Source: Desulfuromonadaceae bacterium
Lineage (GTDB): Bacteria; Desulfobacterota; Desulfuromonadia; Geobacterales; Pseudopelobacteraceae
Direction of reading: 5' to 3'
Assembly: GCA_028683855.1 (NCBI GenBank)
Contig: JAQUHA010000027.1
Location: forward strand, 1 to 49,370
Length of the DNA: 49,370 nucleotides
This document shows, piece after piece, positions 8,589 to 17,529 of this stretch. Under the pieces are notes generated by a model, which made no database searches, was not told the origin of the DNA, and worked only from the letters and a program-made list of their open reading frames with translations. Within the stretch, counting starts at the first letter, position 1. Each line of letters begins with the position of its first letter. The translations under genes were made by a program, and so were the position numbers.

Positions 8589-9958
8589 AACCAACCTTCC
8601 ATATTTTCAGTTCGATACCCAAAAAACTCCGCCATTTCAGATATCCTTGGAGCATCCAGCACTCTGGCAATCATATCCTGACGACTTTTCCAACGATAAA
8701 GCTGTGGAGGAAGAGTGGACTGAACAATCGGCAGGGCATCAAGACCCAATACAGAAGTAAGCCCTGTAGAAATTCCGATAAAATTTAGGAGCCTCTCAAA
8801 CTCAAGAGTCCTTGACTCCAGAGATCTGATCAGGTCTTCAAAGTGGATCAGGCAGGATTTACATCCGCTTTTAGCGAGATAACTCAGAATTTCGGTATTG
8901 GCTGAATACCACTGGAATGCACAAACATCTACAAGGTCAAGGTTAGCAACACTCTGCCACCCATCAGGGAGATCAAAATTCCACCATTTTGAACCGTGTG
9001 GATAAATGTCGCTATAACCCTTGATCTTTAATTTATCAATGCCTCCGTCATTAAAGCAGTGTGCAAGGTTGTGCGAGAAAAAACCCCGGTGATGCCAGCC
9101 ATCGAAAATTCCGTTTATAGTAGCTGCAGGGTTACGCACCAGATGAATAATCCGGATTTCCGCATTCGGCAGGAGACGCGCAACCAGATTCATACGATAG
9201 CAGTCTACCGTAGACTTAAGAAGCAGCGTTTTATCCGTCAGATCTTGTACGTCAGGCCGGTTACGGGGTGGGAGTAGCACATAAGGGGGCTCTTCTATTG
9301 TAAATCCGGAGGTTGGCGGATCCTTCGGGATTTCAAGAAACGGAAACTTCAGCGCGACCTTGTCAGTCCCGATGTCATAGTAGAAGGGGTTGATCTGATG
9401 CCAGAACGAGTTCAATCTTTCAAGCATAGAGAGATAAAAGTTTTCTGTATTGAAGAGTCGGTTCTCAGCCAGGTAACTCTCCAGAGAACCGGCAATTGAA
9501 GAACGGAGAACTTCAAGATCAAAATCAATATCTGTCCACTGCAGAAGAAGTCTGAGCATGAGATCATCAACGTAACTGTCAAAGTCTATATCTGCCGGTT
9601 CACTTACGGTTTCATTAAGATAAATATCAGAGATAAAATCTGAAGAGACACCCTCTAGATCGATAACGTCATCAATCAGCTCTTTAGGTATACGATCCGA
9701 CTGGTGCGGGTTAAACCGATCAAGATACGTATTAAGTTTGTAGAACGGGGAGGCTTCTCCGGTCAGAGAGTAACATTGCGGCAACTTGCTCAACAGGGCA
9801 TACAGGAGGCTGGAACCGGAGCGTGACGATGAGTTTATAATTACTACCTTTTTTACATCTTTCAGAGAGTTTTTAAACAGCGGGATTTTTTTCCGGTTTT
9901 CAAAAATTTTGGAGCGCAGCTTTTTAATTTTATCTATTTTTCTGAATATTTCAGACAT
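8585..9958 (-). CDS. Sulfotransferase family protein
   Basis: About 457 residues from ATG 9958 (AGGGG 8 nt upstream); a GTG at 9967 is too close to that site. The PAPS 5'-phosphosulfate loop is INSSSRSGSSLLYALL (about residues 41-56), and the 3'-phosphate motif is LVRNPAATINGIFDGW. It has a basic N-terminal stretch and no signal peptide, so it is probably cytoplasmic. It overlaps the preceding sulfotransferase by 8 nt and the following ADI-family gene by 4 nt. It is larger than most family members, with a long insert between the PAPS loop and the 3'-binding region. The acceptor is unknown; a small molecule or glycan made by the same operon is inferred. Confidence 0.87.
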   Translation of the reverse strand: MSEIFRKIDKIKKLRSKIFENRKKIPLFKNSLKDVKKVVIINSSSRSGSSLLYALLSKLPQCYSLTGEASPFYKLNTYLDRFNPHQSDRIPKELIDDVIDLEGVSSDFISDIYLNETVSEPADIDFDSYVDDLMLRLLLQWTDIDFDLEVLRSSIAGSLESYLAENRLFNTENFYLSMLERLNSFWHQINPFYYDIGTDKVALKFPFLEIPKDPPTSGFTIEEPPYVLLPPRNRPDVQDLTDKTLLLKSTVDCYRMNLVARLLPNAEIRIIHLVRNPAATINGIFDGWHHRGFFSHNLAHCFNDGGIDKLKIKGYSDIYPHGSKWWNFDLPDGWQSVANLDLVDVCAFQWYSANTEILSYLAKSGCKSCLIHFEDLIRSLESRTLEFERLLNFIGISTGLTSVLGLDALPIVQSTLPPQLYRWKSRQDMIARVLDAPRISEMAEFFGYRTENMEGWL

Positions 9959-10985
9959 CGGCGGCACCCCTCCAACCGAAGTTGCGGATGTAAAACATAT
10001 AGAGATTCTTGCGCAGCCGGGCTACAGAGTTTCTGTCTTTGATAAAATGGCTGGACTCCACTTTTATCTTCATCCACACCTCGGCAAGGCGATAGGAAAA
10101 GTGCTCCCGCATAAGATCTCCCTTATTCTGAAGAAGCAGTTCTGCCAGATTATCAGGTTGATAACCAAGTTCCTGCATCTCTCTGAATGCTATCGTTTCA
10201 AACTGCAGTATTTCATGCGGGGTGAGTTGACGGCGATACTTGTTGGAGTTTTCTCTGATCACCGGCTTTGAGGTATTCTCCCACGAAACGCTCAGACTGC
10301 CAGATTTGCGGGCTTCTCCTGAACGGTGATACTCCAGCATCTGAGGCTCAAAGGTTTCATCAAGAAACCTGCACAGATCTCTTACTACCCTCCCGGTATC
10401 GGCAATCAGCTCCTCGTATCTTAACAGAATTATCTGTTCCTGCGGCAATCTGGAGAGCCAGTCAAGACCAATGCGCTGTTCCCGCTGCCAACGGCTTGCT
10501 GTATAAAAAATATGATAATGGTTGAAGATTGATTTTCTCGCAGAAACCGCCACATCCCGCCCGTCACGCACCATGAATATGAATCTGGCACCCGGATAAT
10601 AGCGAAGAATCCCAGCGATATGTTCAATCATAAAAGTACTTTTGCAGCACCAGCGGCGTTTTCCGGTATGTGCCAGATACTGACCGTAGATCTCGAAGTA
10701 GATGTTGAGCAGATTCCGCTCCCGCACACTCCGGAACAGCAGCCCGGGATCAGGCTTTATCTCCCACTGGTAGGTGTGAAGCTCGACCATGCGGCAGACA
10801 TCGGTGACAAGTCTGAGAAAATTGGCGTCAATCTCCGGATTACCGTACTTCGACTCCAGCGGCGCAAAGAGCTTCATGATATGAGGAGGGTGCGGAACCG
10901 TTATGGAGCGGTGCGCGTTGAGCATCAGGCGGAGCAGGTTGGTGCCGGAACGCTCGGTTCCTATGATGAAGATGGGATTGTCCAC
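9951..10985 (-). CDS. Sulfotransferase family protein
   Basis: A 344-residue protein opening directly with the PAPS-binding strand-loop-helix, FIIGTERSGTNLLRLML (residues 6-22). The 3'-phosphate motif is FMVRDGRDVAVSARKS. The start is GTG 10985 with no strong Shine-Dalgarno, 12 nt after the methyltransferase stop, so it is probably translated by coupling. It differs from the downstream sulfotransferase in length and motif detail, so the pair is unlikely to be a recent duplicate and may modify different positions or substrates. No signal peptide. Confidence 0.88.
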   Translation of the reverse strand: MDNPIFIIGTERSGTNLLRLMLNAHRSITVPHPPHIMKLFAPLESKYGNPEIDANFLRLVTDVCRMVELHTYQWEIKPDPGLLFRSVRERNLLNIYFEIYGQYLAHTGKRRWCCKSTFMIEHIAGILRYYPGARFIFMVRDGRDVAVSARKSIFNHYHIFYTASRWQREQRIGLDWLSRLPQEQIILLRYEELIADTGRVVRDLCRFLDETFEPQMLEYHRSGEARKSGSLSVSWENTSKPVIRENSNKYRRQLTPHEILQFETIAFREMQELGYQPDNLAELLLQNKGDLMREHFSYRLAEVWMKIKVESSHFIKDRNSVARLRKNLYMFYIRNFGWRGAADV

Positions 10986-10997
10986 TGATCACTGTTC

Positions 10998-11729
10998 TTA
11001 TTTGACAGCTGTTGCAATCACCAGCAGCATCTCATCAAGGATGTCGTCGTCAGTAAAACGTACGTTGTGAATTTTTTTGAATTCGTCGTCAGCCGAGCGG
11101 TAGCTTTCACGAATACTGTCCATGTTCTCCTGTGGAATGGCGCCGTTATCGATCCACTTGTTGATCGATTCATCGGTAACGTACTCAATATCTGTTACCT
11201 CTTTGAACCCCTCCCTGCGGAGACAATCAGAGATGTCGTGCGGCATAAGATAATTGCGGCGAGCCGGGTTTCGGAGTTTCTGGATGGCAAAGGCCAACTC
11301 CCTGTCAATCTCGCTGTATGCGGTAAGATGGCAAAGAGTTGCTGTGCCACCCGGCTTGAGCACCCGGTATATTTCAGGAATAGCTTTGTCAAGCTCGGCA
11401 AACTGCAATCCCTGACGACAGACGACTGCGTCAAAACTGTTGTCGGCAAACGGCATCTGCTCATATGGCGCAAAAATGATCTCATCCATACACTCGTCGG
11501 CATGTTTGGCCATTTCCGGGCTGATATCAAGTCCGGTAACTTTTTTGACTCTGCCGTAGAAGCGCCTGGCAATCAATCCTGTTCCGGTCGCAATGTCCAG
11601 AACCTCAGAACCTGCTCCAACCCCTGAAAGCTCGAAAATGCGGTTGATCAAAGCCTGATCCGCCACCCAGTTTGAAGATCGGTTGTATTTTTGTGCCCTG
11701 TTTTTGAAATGAATTTCTGCCTTTTCCAT
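10998..11729 (-). CDS. SAM-dependent class I methyltransferase
   Basis: A 243-residue protein with motif I VLDIATGTGLIARRF, the acidic end of strand 2 GLDIS, FDAVVCRQGLQF, and RVLKPGGTATL as post-motif III: the UbiE/Methyltransf_11 pattern. The N-terminus F-x-x-RA-x-x-Y-x-x-S-x-NW is shared with the other methyltransferase of the operon (14576-15313), so the two are paralogues. The start overlaps the upstream radical SAM stop by one base (TAATG). The methyl acceptor is unknown. Confidence 0.9.
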   Translation of the reverse strand: MEKAEIHFKNRAQKYNRSSNWVADQALINRIFELSGVGAGSEVLDIATGTGLIARRFYGRVKKVTGLDISPEMAKHADECMDEIIFAPYEQMPFADNSFDAVVCRQGLQFAELDKAIPEIYRVLKPGGTATLCHLTAYSEIDRELAFAIQKLRNPARRNYLMPHDISDCLRREGFKEVTDIEYVTDESINKWIDNGAIPQENMDSIRESYRSADDEFKKIHNVRFTDDDILDEMLLVIATAVK

Positions 11730-13108
11730 TAGACAAACTCCTTAAGTCTTTCTTTACGTATCTCCAGCAGATCGTCAAACGCGGCTCTCAGGAGCGGTTC
11801 CGGCAGCTCGGTCAGATTGATTATTTCATCGCTGGCGTCATTCACCTTACGCTCCGCCAGAGTCCCGAGATAGGCAATCGGATCTTTGATATAACCCCGC
11901 TCCACCGCCATGTCATATATTTTTGTCCCTGGAAACGGGGTCAGATATTTTATGGAGATCGGTATAACTTCACTATTTCTGCAGAATTCCATCATTTTGC
12001 GTAGCGACTCCTCGCTCTCCCCCGGAAGACCGACTATCAGATTTGCCGCAACCTTGATGCCAGCCTTGACTGTTTCGGAGACGGCGTACTCAATCTCTTC
12101 AACTTTCGTCATCTTGTCGGCAAGATCAAGCACTGTCTGGTCAACCGACTCAACTCCGTACCAGATATCCCGGCAGCCGCATTCGTGCATATAGCGGAGG
12201 ACTTCCGGCTGGATTCTTTCCACTCTGGTGGAGCAGGTCCAGACAAGGTTGAATTTTTTCAGCACATCACAGATCCGGTAAGTGCGCTCGAGATTGGAGG
12301 TAAACGTCAGGTCATTGATGTAAAAGTAGCGAATGCTGTGCTTTGCCACAAGATCGGCAACCTCAAGTTCAAATCGTTCCGGGCTCTTGTAGGAGAGCTT
12401 CTCCATATTCAGAAAGCAGAACGAGCAGCGCCCGTAGCAGCCGCGCGAGGTGGTAATCCCCAGCTCCGGAATGACCGGATTCCTCTGCACCGTCGGAAAG
12501 AGGAAAAGATCCGGAACCGGCAATACATCCAGATCCATCAGCTGCAGTCTCTTTGGAGTAAAATGAACTGCTCCATCCAGAAACAGCCCGAGACCGGCGA
12601 TTCCGGTTGCTCCGGCAGGGGTACCGCCATTTTCGATATAGTCCAGAAGCTCAAGAAGCGTTGCCTCCCCCTCCCCCAGAATCGTGTAATCCGGCCTTAG
12701 ATCAGCTATGAGGGTTTCCGGGAGGGAAGAGATGAGTGCGCCGCCGACAACCGACACAATTTCCGGATTGAGTTCAAGTACCCGCTCCAGAATCCGCACG
12801 TTGACCGGATAGGAGTCGATAAAAACCGGCATGGCGAGAACTCCGCCACGCTTTGCGGCATCCTGGCAGGCGTCCTCAAAATCCTCCCCATCCCGCAGAT
12901 CGCGGATTTTCACATTCCAGCCGGCAAGCTTGGCCATGGTAGCAATGTGGCTGACACCTTCAGTTGGTGTCTCCAGCAGGAATTCACGATTCGGAGTTCC
13001 CACCTGTGGTGATGTCGGCAGGATCATGGTAAACGCGGGTCTGGAATTGGCCTGCCTCGGCTTTGCCGTCAAATCTGCGATTTTCTGTTCGTCAACTGTT
13101 CTGCTCAT
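11729..13108 (-). CDS. Cobalamin-binding-type radical SAM enzyme
   Basis: 459 residues from ATG 13108, which overlaps the previous stop as TGATG (an in-frame TTG lies one codon earlier). An N-terminal B12-binding-like Rossmann domain (about residues 25-165, with VVGGALISSLPE and ILGEGEATLLELL) is followed by a radical SAM barrel whose cluster ligands are C224, C228 and C231 (SRGCYGRCSFC). No DxHxxG cobalamin signature is seen, as in many class B members. Members catalyse methylations, ring contractions or other radical reactions. It is one of a tandem pair of related enzymes between two methyltransferases. The C-terminal part has TPFPGTKIYDMA, typical of the family. Confidence 0.9.
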   Translation of the reverse strand: MSRTVDEQKIADLTAKPRQANSRPAFTMILPTSPQVGTPNREFLLETPTEGVSHIATMAKLAGWNVKIRDLRDGEDFEDACQDAAKRGGVLAMPVFIDSYPVNVRILERVLELNPEIVSVVGGALISSLPETLIADLRPDYTILGEGEATLLELLDYIENGGTPAGATGIAGLGLFLDGAVHFTPKRLQLMDLDVLPVPDLFLFPTVQRNPVIPELGITTSRGCYGRCSFCFLNMEKLSYKSPERFELEVADLVAKHSIRYFYINDLTFTSNLERTYRICDVLKKFNLVWTCSTRVERIQPEVLRYMHECGCRDIWYGVESVDQTVLDLADKMTKVEEIEYAVSETVKAGIKVAANLIVGLPGESEESLRKMMEFCRNSEVIPISIKYLTPFPGTKIYDMAVERGYIKDPIAYLGTLAERKVNDASDEIINLTELPEPLLRAAFDDLLEIRKERLKEFV

Positions 13109-14571
13109 CAATTTTCACCCGGCTTTCTGGTAATGAATTTCTCTGCTTCCTTCAGGTAGACATTCCCGCCATTAGTATAGTCGTAGGGGCGCACCTCGAT
13201 ACGATAGTTAATATCACGATAAACAGCACGCAACTCTTCTGTGGTCAGATGCCCGGTAAATTTGACAAAACCGGGCTGTTCAATATCCTCTTCAATCGAC
13301 TGCTCCCGAGAGAGCCATTCCAGATGAGCAACCTCATCCCTGATCAGACCGTCACGCAGCGCCTGACGATAGAATTCCGTCCCCGGAAGTGCGGAGAGGT
13401 ACTTGACCCTGGTAACTTCCTTGAATTCATTACAGAACGCCCTCAGTTCATCCATGCTCTGTTGGTTGTCTTCCGGTGAGCCAACGATAAAGAGTCCGCC
13501 AATCTTTACTCCGCACTTTCGATGCAGCTGAATTGTGTCAATCATGGCGTTGCGGGAAATACCCTTGTGATAGTTTTCAAGCACCGCCGGCGAGACTGAT
13601 TCCATTCCGTAAAGAACAATGTCCAGCCCATTCTCCTTCATCAGCAGCAGCGTCTCCTCATCCATCCCGGTTACCCGGCTGAATGCGGTCCACCTGAACT
13701 TGTGGTCAGCGAAGATCGTATTCATCAGACTCTTGACGTAAGTCCGGTCAGTGACAAAAGTGAGATCGTTCCACCATGCCATCCTGAAACCTCTGGCACT
13801 GTAGTAATCAATTTCTCTTTTTACCCGCTTAACGGATTTGTAGTTCAGGGAGGGGAAAGCCCGGAAACAGAAGGTACAGTTGCAGGCACAACCACGCGAA
13901 TAGGAGAGATATATTTCCGGGATCTCTTTACCGTCAAAACGCTCCCAAACCGAAAAATCCTGAAAAGGGAGTACATCGAGATCCGCCAGCTGCTGGCGAG
14001 GCGGGTTGATCCGGATTTGTCCTTCGGAATCACGCCAGATTACTCCGGGAATTTGCCACAGAGACTTCGCCCACTCATTGCCGGAGAAATAATCGAGGAG
14101 CTCGGTGAGAGTCACCTCCCCTTCTCCTGCCACCACAATATCGGCTCTGGTCGTCTCAAGCAGAAGCTGTGGAATGGCGGTTGCCAGAGGACCGCCGAGA
14201 ATCACCGGCCGGGAGGGGTTCTCCTCCTTCAGAATCTCCACCGCTCGACGGACGTAGTTAAAGCTGTCACCCCAAACACTGATTCCGACAATGTCAAAAC
14301 CGTCGGCAAGCCCTCGGACATCTTCGGGATCAAACTGTTCACGCTGATCCAGCAGCCGGAATGGATATCCCAGCCCTTTGATGAGCGCCGCAAGGATGGA
14401 GGGGCCTTCAAAAGGGGCGGTATGAGTCCATTCCCAGCCGCGCGGGACGACAAAAACCGAAGGGGGAACCAGAAGTGCAACGGAAAGCGGCAGATTCTGT
14501 TCAGCTTCATGTGGTTGGGGAATAGCGGCAATGCGTCGTAAGGTCTGTTCCGAATTCTGTTCCGTAATCAT
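13108..14571 (-). CDS. Cobalamin-binding-type radical SAM enzyme
   Basis: About 487 residues from ATG 14571; a GTG one codon upstream is equally in frame and the ribosome site does not decide. The N-terminal B12-binding-like domain spans about residues 30-165 (FDIVGISVWGDSFNYV, VILGGPLATAIP, VAGEGEVTLTELL). The radical SAM core has C228, C232 and C235 (SRGCACNCTFC). YLSALPGTEFYRQAL near the end matches the neighbour's TPFPGTKIYDMA. No DxHxxG is visible. It is coupled to the methyltransferase upstream (4-nt gap) and to its paralogue downstream. Substrate not determined. Confidence 0.9.
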   Translation of the reverse strand: MITEQNSEQTLRRIAAIPQPHEAEQNLPLSVALLVPPSVFVVPRGWEWTHTAPFEGPSILAALIKGLGYPFRLLDQREQFDPEDVRGLADGFDIVGISVWGDSFNYVRRAVEILKEENPSRPVILGGPLATAIPQLLLETTRADIVVAGEGEVTLTELLDYFSGNEWAKSLWQIPGVIWRDSEGQIRINPPRQQLADLDVLPFQDFSVWERFDGKEIPEIYLSYSRGCACNCTFCFRAFPSLNYKSVKRVKREIDYYSARGFRMAWWNDLTFVTDRTYVKSLMNTIFADHKFRWTAFSRVTGMDEETLLLMKENGLDIVLYGMESVSPAVLENYHKGISRNAMIDTIQLHRKCGVKIGGLFIVGSPEDNQQSMDELRAFCNEFKEVTRVKYLSALPGTEFYRQALRDGLIRDEVAHLEWLSREQSIEEDIEQPGFVKFTGHLTTEELRAVYRDINYRIEVRPYDYTNGGNVYLKEAEKFITRKPGEN

Positions 14572-14575
14572 CACC

Positions 14576-15313
14576 CTACTTCTTCTCCGCGCTGAAGATC
14601 ACCCAGTTCCAGTCCTCCAGCACTTCTCCAGCAACCTCTTTAACTTTATGGAGTGAATGATATGGTTCCGGAGAATTCAATATGAGGCTGCTTACTTCAG
14701 CCCGCTTTTCCAATGAGAGTTCGGGCGCAGCAGCAAGCCAGCGGGTGATATTTTCCTGCACTGACATACGGCGAACCTCCCGTACCCGGAAAAACTTCTG
14801 CTCGAGCTGCTCTTTGAGACTCTCCTCGGTAAAAAACTCTTTAAGCTGCGCCTGCTTGGTACGATGAATATGCTCCAGCCATGGAGAATCAGCTGCAGAA
14901 AACGGGACAGTCTGGCCGAGAACAAAAACTCCATCAGGCTTCAGAACCCTGTGCGCCTGCTCCAGAACTTTCTGGCCGTTGTCCAGCAGAAAATAGGCCT
15001 GACGCAGTACGACAGCATCAAATGCCTCGTCCAGAAAGGGTACCTGCTCGGCCGGCGAACAAATGCAGGGGTAAAAGCGGTTGGCCTCTTCGGCCATACC
15101 GCGGGTCAGATCAATGCCGCAGACGTTCCATCCAGCAGCGGCAAAATTACGCCCGACCATACCGGTACCGCAGCAGAGTTCTAGAACAGTTCCGTCAGTT
15201 CTGGGTAGTGCAGCAGCGATGTGCTCCTGGATGAGCTTAATATCTGATATCCAGTTGGCAGATGCAGAATAAGTTTCGGCACGAGTGGTAAATTGATTTA
15301 TTACACTGTTCAT
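14576..15313 (-). CDS. SAM-dependent class I methyltransferase, first gene of the operon
   Basis: About 245 residues from ATG 15313, with GGAG 5 nt upstream; a TTG at 15328 is in frame but poorer. Motif I is VLELCCGTGMVGRNF, strand 2 GIDLT, then FDAVVLRQAYFLL and RVLKPDGVFVLG. The N-terminus (F-x-x-RAETYSASANW) matches the methyltransferase at 10998-11729, giving a methyltransferase / radical SAM / radical SAM / methyltransferase order. The 76 nt upstream hold no convincing promoter match that I can see. Confidence 0.88.
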   Translation of the reverse strand: MNSVINQFTTRAETYSASANWISDIKLIQEHIAAALPRTDGTVLELCCGTGMVGRNFAAAGWNVCGIDLTRGMAEEANRFYPCICSPAEQVPFLDEAFDAVVLRQAYFLLDNGQKVLEQAHRVLKPDGVFVLGQTVPFSAADSPWLEHIHRTKQAQLKEFFTEESLKEQLEQKFFRVREVRRMSVQENITRWLAAAPELSLEKRAEVSSLILNSPEPYHSLHKVKEVAGEVLEDWNWVIFSAEKK

Positions 15314-15389
15314 TATAACTCCATACAAGAAATTTGGGGCAGTCTAGCACTCATCAACTCAATTTTTCAAGTGGTGCCGGAAAATTAAA

Positions 15390-16073
15390 TCAACGAAGAA
15401 GATTATATTTCAGAATGCATCTTAGTGCCGAAATGCCGTCTTTCCACCCTATTTTTTTCCCTTCAGAATATGTTCTCCCGGAATAGGAAATACCAATTTC
15501 GTAAATTCTCAAATTCATTTTTGAAATCTTCGCAGTTATTTCCGGTTCAAAACCGAAACGGTTCTCTTCAATAGTAAACCTGTCCAGGACATTCCGTCTG
15601 AAAACTTTGTAACATGTTTCCATATCTGTAAGGTTAAGGTTTGTAAACAGATTAGAAATGAGTGTCAGAAGCTTATTCCCGACCATGTGCCAGAAAAAGA
15701 GCACCCTACGGTATTCACCGGTAACAAAGCGTGAGCCGTAAACAACATCAGCCTTACCATCCAGAATCGGCCTGATCAGCCTTGGATATTGAGACGGGTC
15801 ATATTCAAGATCAGCATCCTGAATAATGACTATATCGCCGGTCGCAAATTTGAAGCCACTGCGCAGAGCAGCCCCTTTACCCATATTTTTATCATGCAGC
15901 ACAACCCGTGTAGAATCATCCGCAAGTGAAAGCAGAATCTCCCTACTGCCATCTGTCGAACAGTCATCGACGAAGATTATCTCTTTTTCCAGATCAACTG
16001 ATCTTACGGATTTGTACAGCTCCCGAATTGTACTCTTCTCGTTATATACAGGAATTATTACTGAAAGTTTCAA
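15390..16073 (-). CDS. Family 2 glycosyltransferase (polyprenyl-phosphate sugar synthase-like)
   Basis: This 227-residue protein begins [12 protein letters not shown], followed by [14 protein letters not shown] and QDADLEYDP (the DxD nucleotide-sugar motif), then the [11 protein letters not shown] acceptor-side signature of dolichol-/undecaprenyl-phosphate mannose or glucose synthases. It lacks the long C-terminal membrane domain of some members. It could charge a lipid-linked sugar donor for the GT-C/TMTC enzymes further along, which use such donors; that link is inferred. The start is TTG 16073, 7 nt after the nikR stop, with no clear Shine-Dalgarno, so it is likely co-transcribed with nikR. 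Confidence 0.88.
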   Translation of the reverse strand: MKLSVIIPVYNEKSTIRELYKSVRSVDLEKEIIFVDDCSTDGSREILLSLADDSTRVVLHDKNMGKGAALRSGFKFATGDIVIIQDADLEYDPSQYPRLIRPILDGKADVVYGSRFVTGEYRRVLFFWHMVGNKLLTLISNLFTNLNLTDMETCYKVFRRNVLDRFTIEENRFGFEPEITAKISKMNLRIYEIGISYSGRTYSEGKKIGWKDGISALRCILKYNLLR

Positions 16074-16080
16074 AACGGTA

Positions 16081-16497
16081 TCACAGGTCTTCTGCGGTGG
16101 TGGTTAAAACTAGCTTGCCGTGCTTGACGCCTTTAACACCGATCAGCTCGTTTGCAATCTGCTTGATAACCTTAACTGCGCCTCTAATTATCAATACTTC
16201 AAGACAGTTATGAGCGTCCAGATGAACGTGCAGGGAAGAAATAATCTGATCGTGATGTGAATGCTGGTGCTCAGTCAACTTGTCGGAGAGATCACGAACG
16301 TGGTGATTGTAGATCAGGGTAACCGTACCAACAGCTTCCTGATCTTCCGCACCGAGTCGTTCGTCCACAAGTGAAGCGCGGATCAGGTCACGAATCGCCT
16401 CAGAACGGTTCATGTAACTTTTCTGTTCAATCAGCTGGTCAAAATTTGCCAGAAGTTTTTCGTCAAGCGAGATACCAAACCTGACCGTGTTTCCCAT
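16081..16497 (-). CDS. nikR: Nickel-responsive transcriptional regulator NikR
   Basis: 138 residues: N-terminal ribbon-helix-helix DNA-binding domain ([15 protein letters not shown], then [11 protein letters not shown]) and C-terminal ACT-like nickel domain. The square-planar nickel ligands of E. coli NikR are all present at equivalent places: His79, His90, His92 and Cys98 (HQHSHH, LHVHL, NCLE). AAGGAG precedes the ATG. It is divergent from cbiQ-cbiO and is expected to repress them when nickel is plentiful. Length and order are standard. Confidence 0.96.
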   Translation of the reverse strand: MGNTVRFGISLDEKLLANFDQLIEQKSYMNRSEAIRDLIRASLVDERLGAEDQEAVGTVTLIYNHHVRDLSDKLTEHQHSHHDQIISSLHVHLDAHNCLEVLIIRGAVKVIKQIANELIGVKGVKHGKLVLTTTAEDL

Positions 16498-16637
16498 ATC
16501 TGACTCCTTGCCTGAGTATTTATAACCCTCGGCACATTACCTGATTTTTACTGATAAATAAAATATTTTTCCTTTTAAGTAGTTATTAGCAATTCCACGA
16601 GACATATAAAACTCCTACAAAAAGCAGAGGAAAGCGC

Positions 16638-16677
16638 TTGACGCCGTTTTTTTATTATTGTATCAATCCCGTGTTAC
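16638..16677 (+). promoter_or_regulatory. cbiQ promoter with candidate NikR half-site
   Basis: TTGACG (16638-16643), a 17-nt spacer and TATCAA (16661-16666) form a plausible sigma70 promoter for cbiQ. GTGTTAC at 16671-16677, about where transcription would start, matches the left half of the NikR operator reported for deltaproteobacteria (GTGTTAC-N13/14-GTAACAC). The right half is poor here: at a 14-nt spacing only 3 of 7 bases agree. Promoter fairly likely; operator tentative. Confidence 0.45.
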
Positions 16678-16716
16678 AAAATTGCCAATAAGGTTCAGCA
16701 CCCCACAGGAAATTCG

Positions 16717-17529
16717 ATGGCTTCAATTCATAGTGCCGTTCTTGACCTCAAGCGTTTGGATCTACTGGCTAATGGCACATCCTCTATCCATCGCCTTGAT
16801 GCACGGGCTAAAGTACTGGTAACAGTAGTATTCACTCTCTGCATAGTATCCTACAACCGTTACGAGTTGAACGCGCTGTTCCCTTTTTTCATATTTCCTC
16901 TGGCAATGATCTCTTTGGGAGAAATCCCGCTCCTCTTTATCCTGAGAAAAATAGTACTGCTCTGCCCTTTCGTTCTTGCCGTCGGAATATTCAACCCGGT
17001 GTTTGATCGTGAAATAATTCTGCAATTCGGATCACTCGGCATTTCTGGTGGCTGGATTTCCTTTGCTTCGATTATGGCTCGATCTATTCTTACCGTAGGC
17101 ACAGCGTTTATTCTTGTAGGAGTTACAGGGTTCACCGCAGTCTGTCAGGCGCTTGAACGCCTTGGGATGCCGCAGGTTTTCGCCGTCCAGCTTCTGTTTT
17201 TATACAGATACATATTCGTGTTGACAGAAGAGTCGGGTAGAGCATCAAGAGCAAAAGAGCTGCGGTCATGCGGCAAAAAAGGTGAAGGAATCCATAGTTT
17301 CAGCTCAATGGTTGGACACCTTCTCATACGGACATGGAGCCGTGCTGAAAGGATTCATACCGCAATGCTGGCACGAGGATTTACCGGGCAATTTCATACA
17401 AGCAGACAATCAAATTTCGGCAGAGCTGAAATAATATTTGTGCTTGGCTGGATCACCATTTTCATATTCCTGCGAATCCAGAATGTTTCTCTGCTCCTTG
17501 GATCACTGGTCACGAGGTTAATGCCATGA
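16717..17529 (+). CDS. cbiQ: ECF transporter transmembrane (T) component CbiQ/NikQ
   Basis: This 270-residue protein has several hydrophobic membrane segments, the N-terminal LDARAKVLVTVVFTLC, and the C-terminal cytoplasmic ARGF motif (AMLARGFTGQF) that couples T components to the ABC subunits. AGGA lies 7 nt before the ATG. It overlaps cbiO by 4 nt. The divergent nikR next door argues that the metal is nickel rather than cobalt. No substrate-capturing CbiM/NikM or CbiN/NikN gene is in this window. Confidence 0.92.
   Translation: MASIHSAVLDLKRLDLLANGTSSIHRLDARAKVLVTVVFTLCIVSYNRYELNALFPFFIFPLAMISLGEIPLLFILRKIVLLCPFVLAVGIFNPVFDREIILQFGSLGISGGWISFASIMARSILTVGTAFILVGVTGFTAVCQALERLGMPQVFAVQLLFLYRYIFVLTEESGRASRAKELRSCGKKGEGIHSFSSMVGHLLIRTWSRAERIHTAMLARGFTGQFHTSRQSNFGRAEIIFVLGWITIFIFLRIQNVSLLLGSLVTRLMP

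Noticed and set aside
13702-14541. 279-codon plus-strand frame
   Set aside because: Shadow of the radical SAM gene on the other strand; no family features and breaks the overlapping operon.
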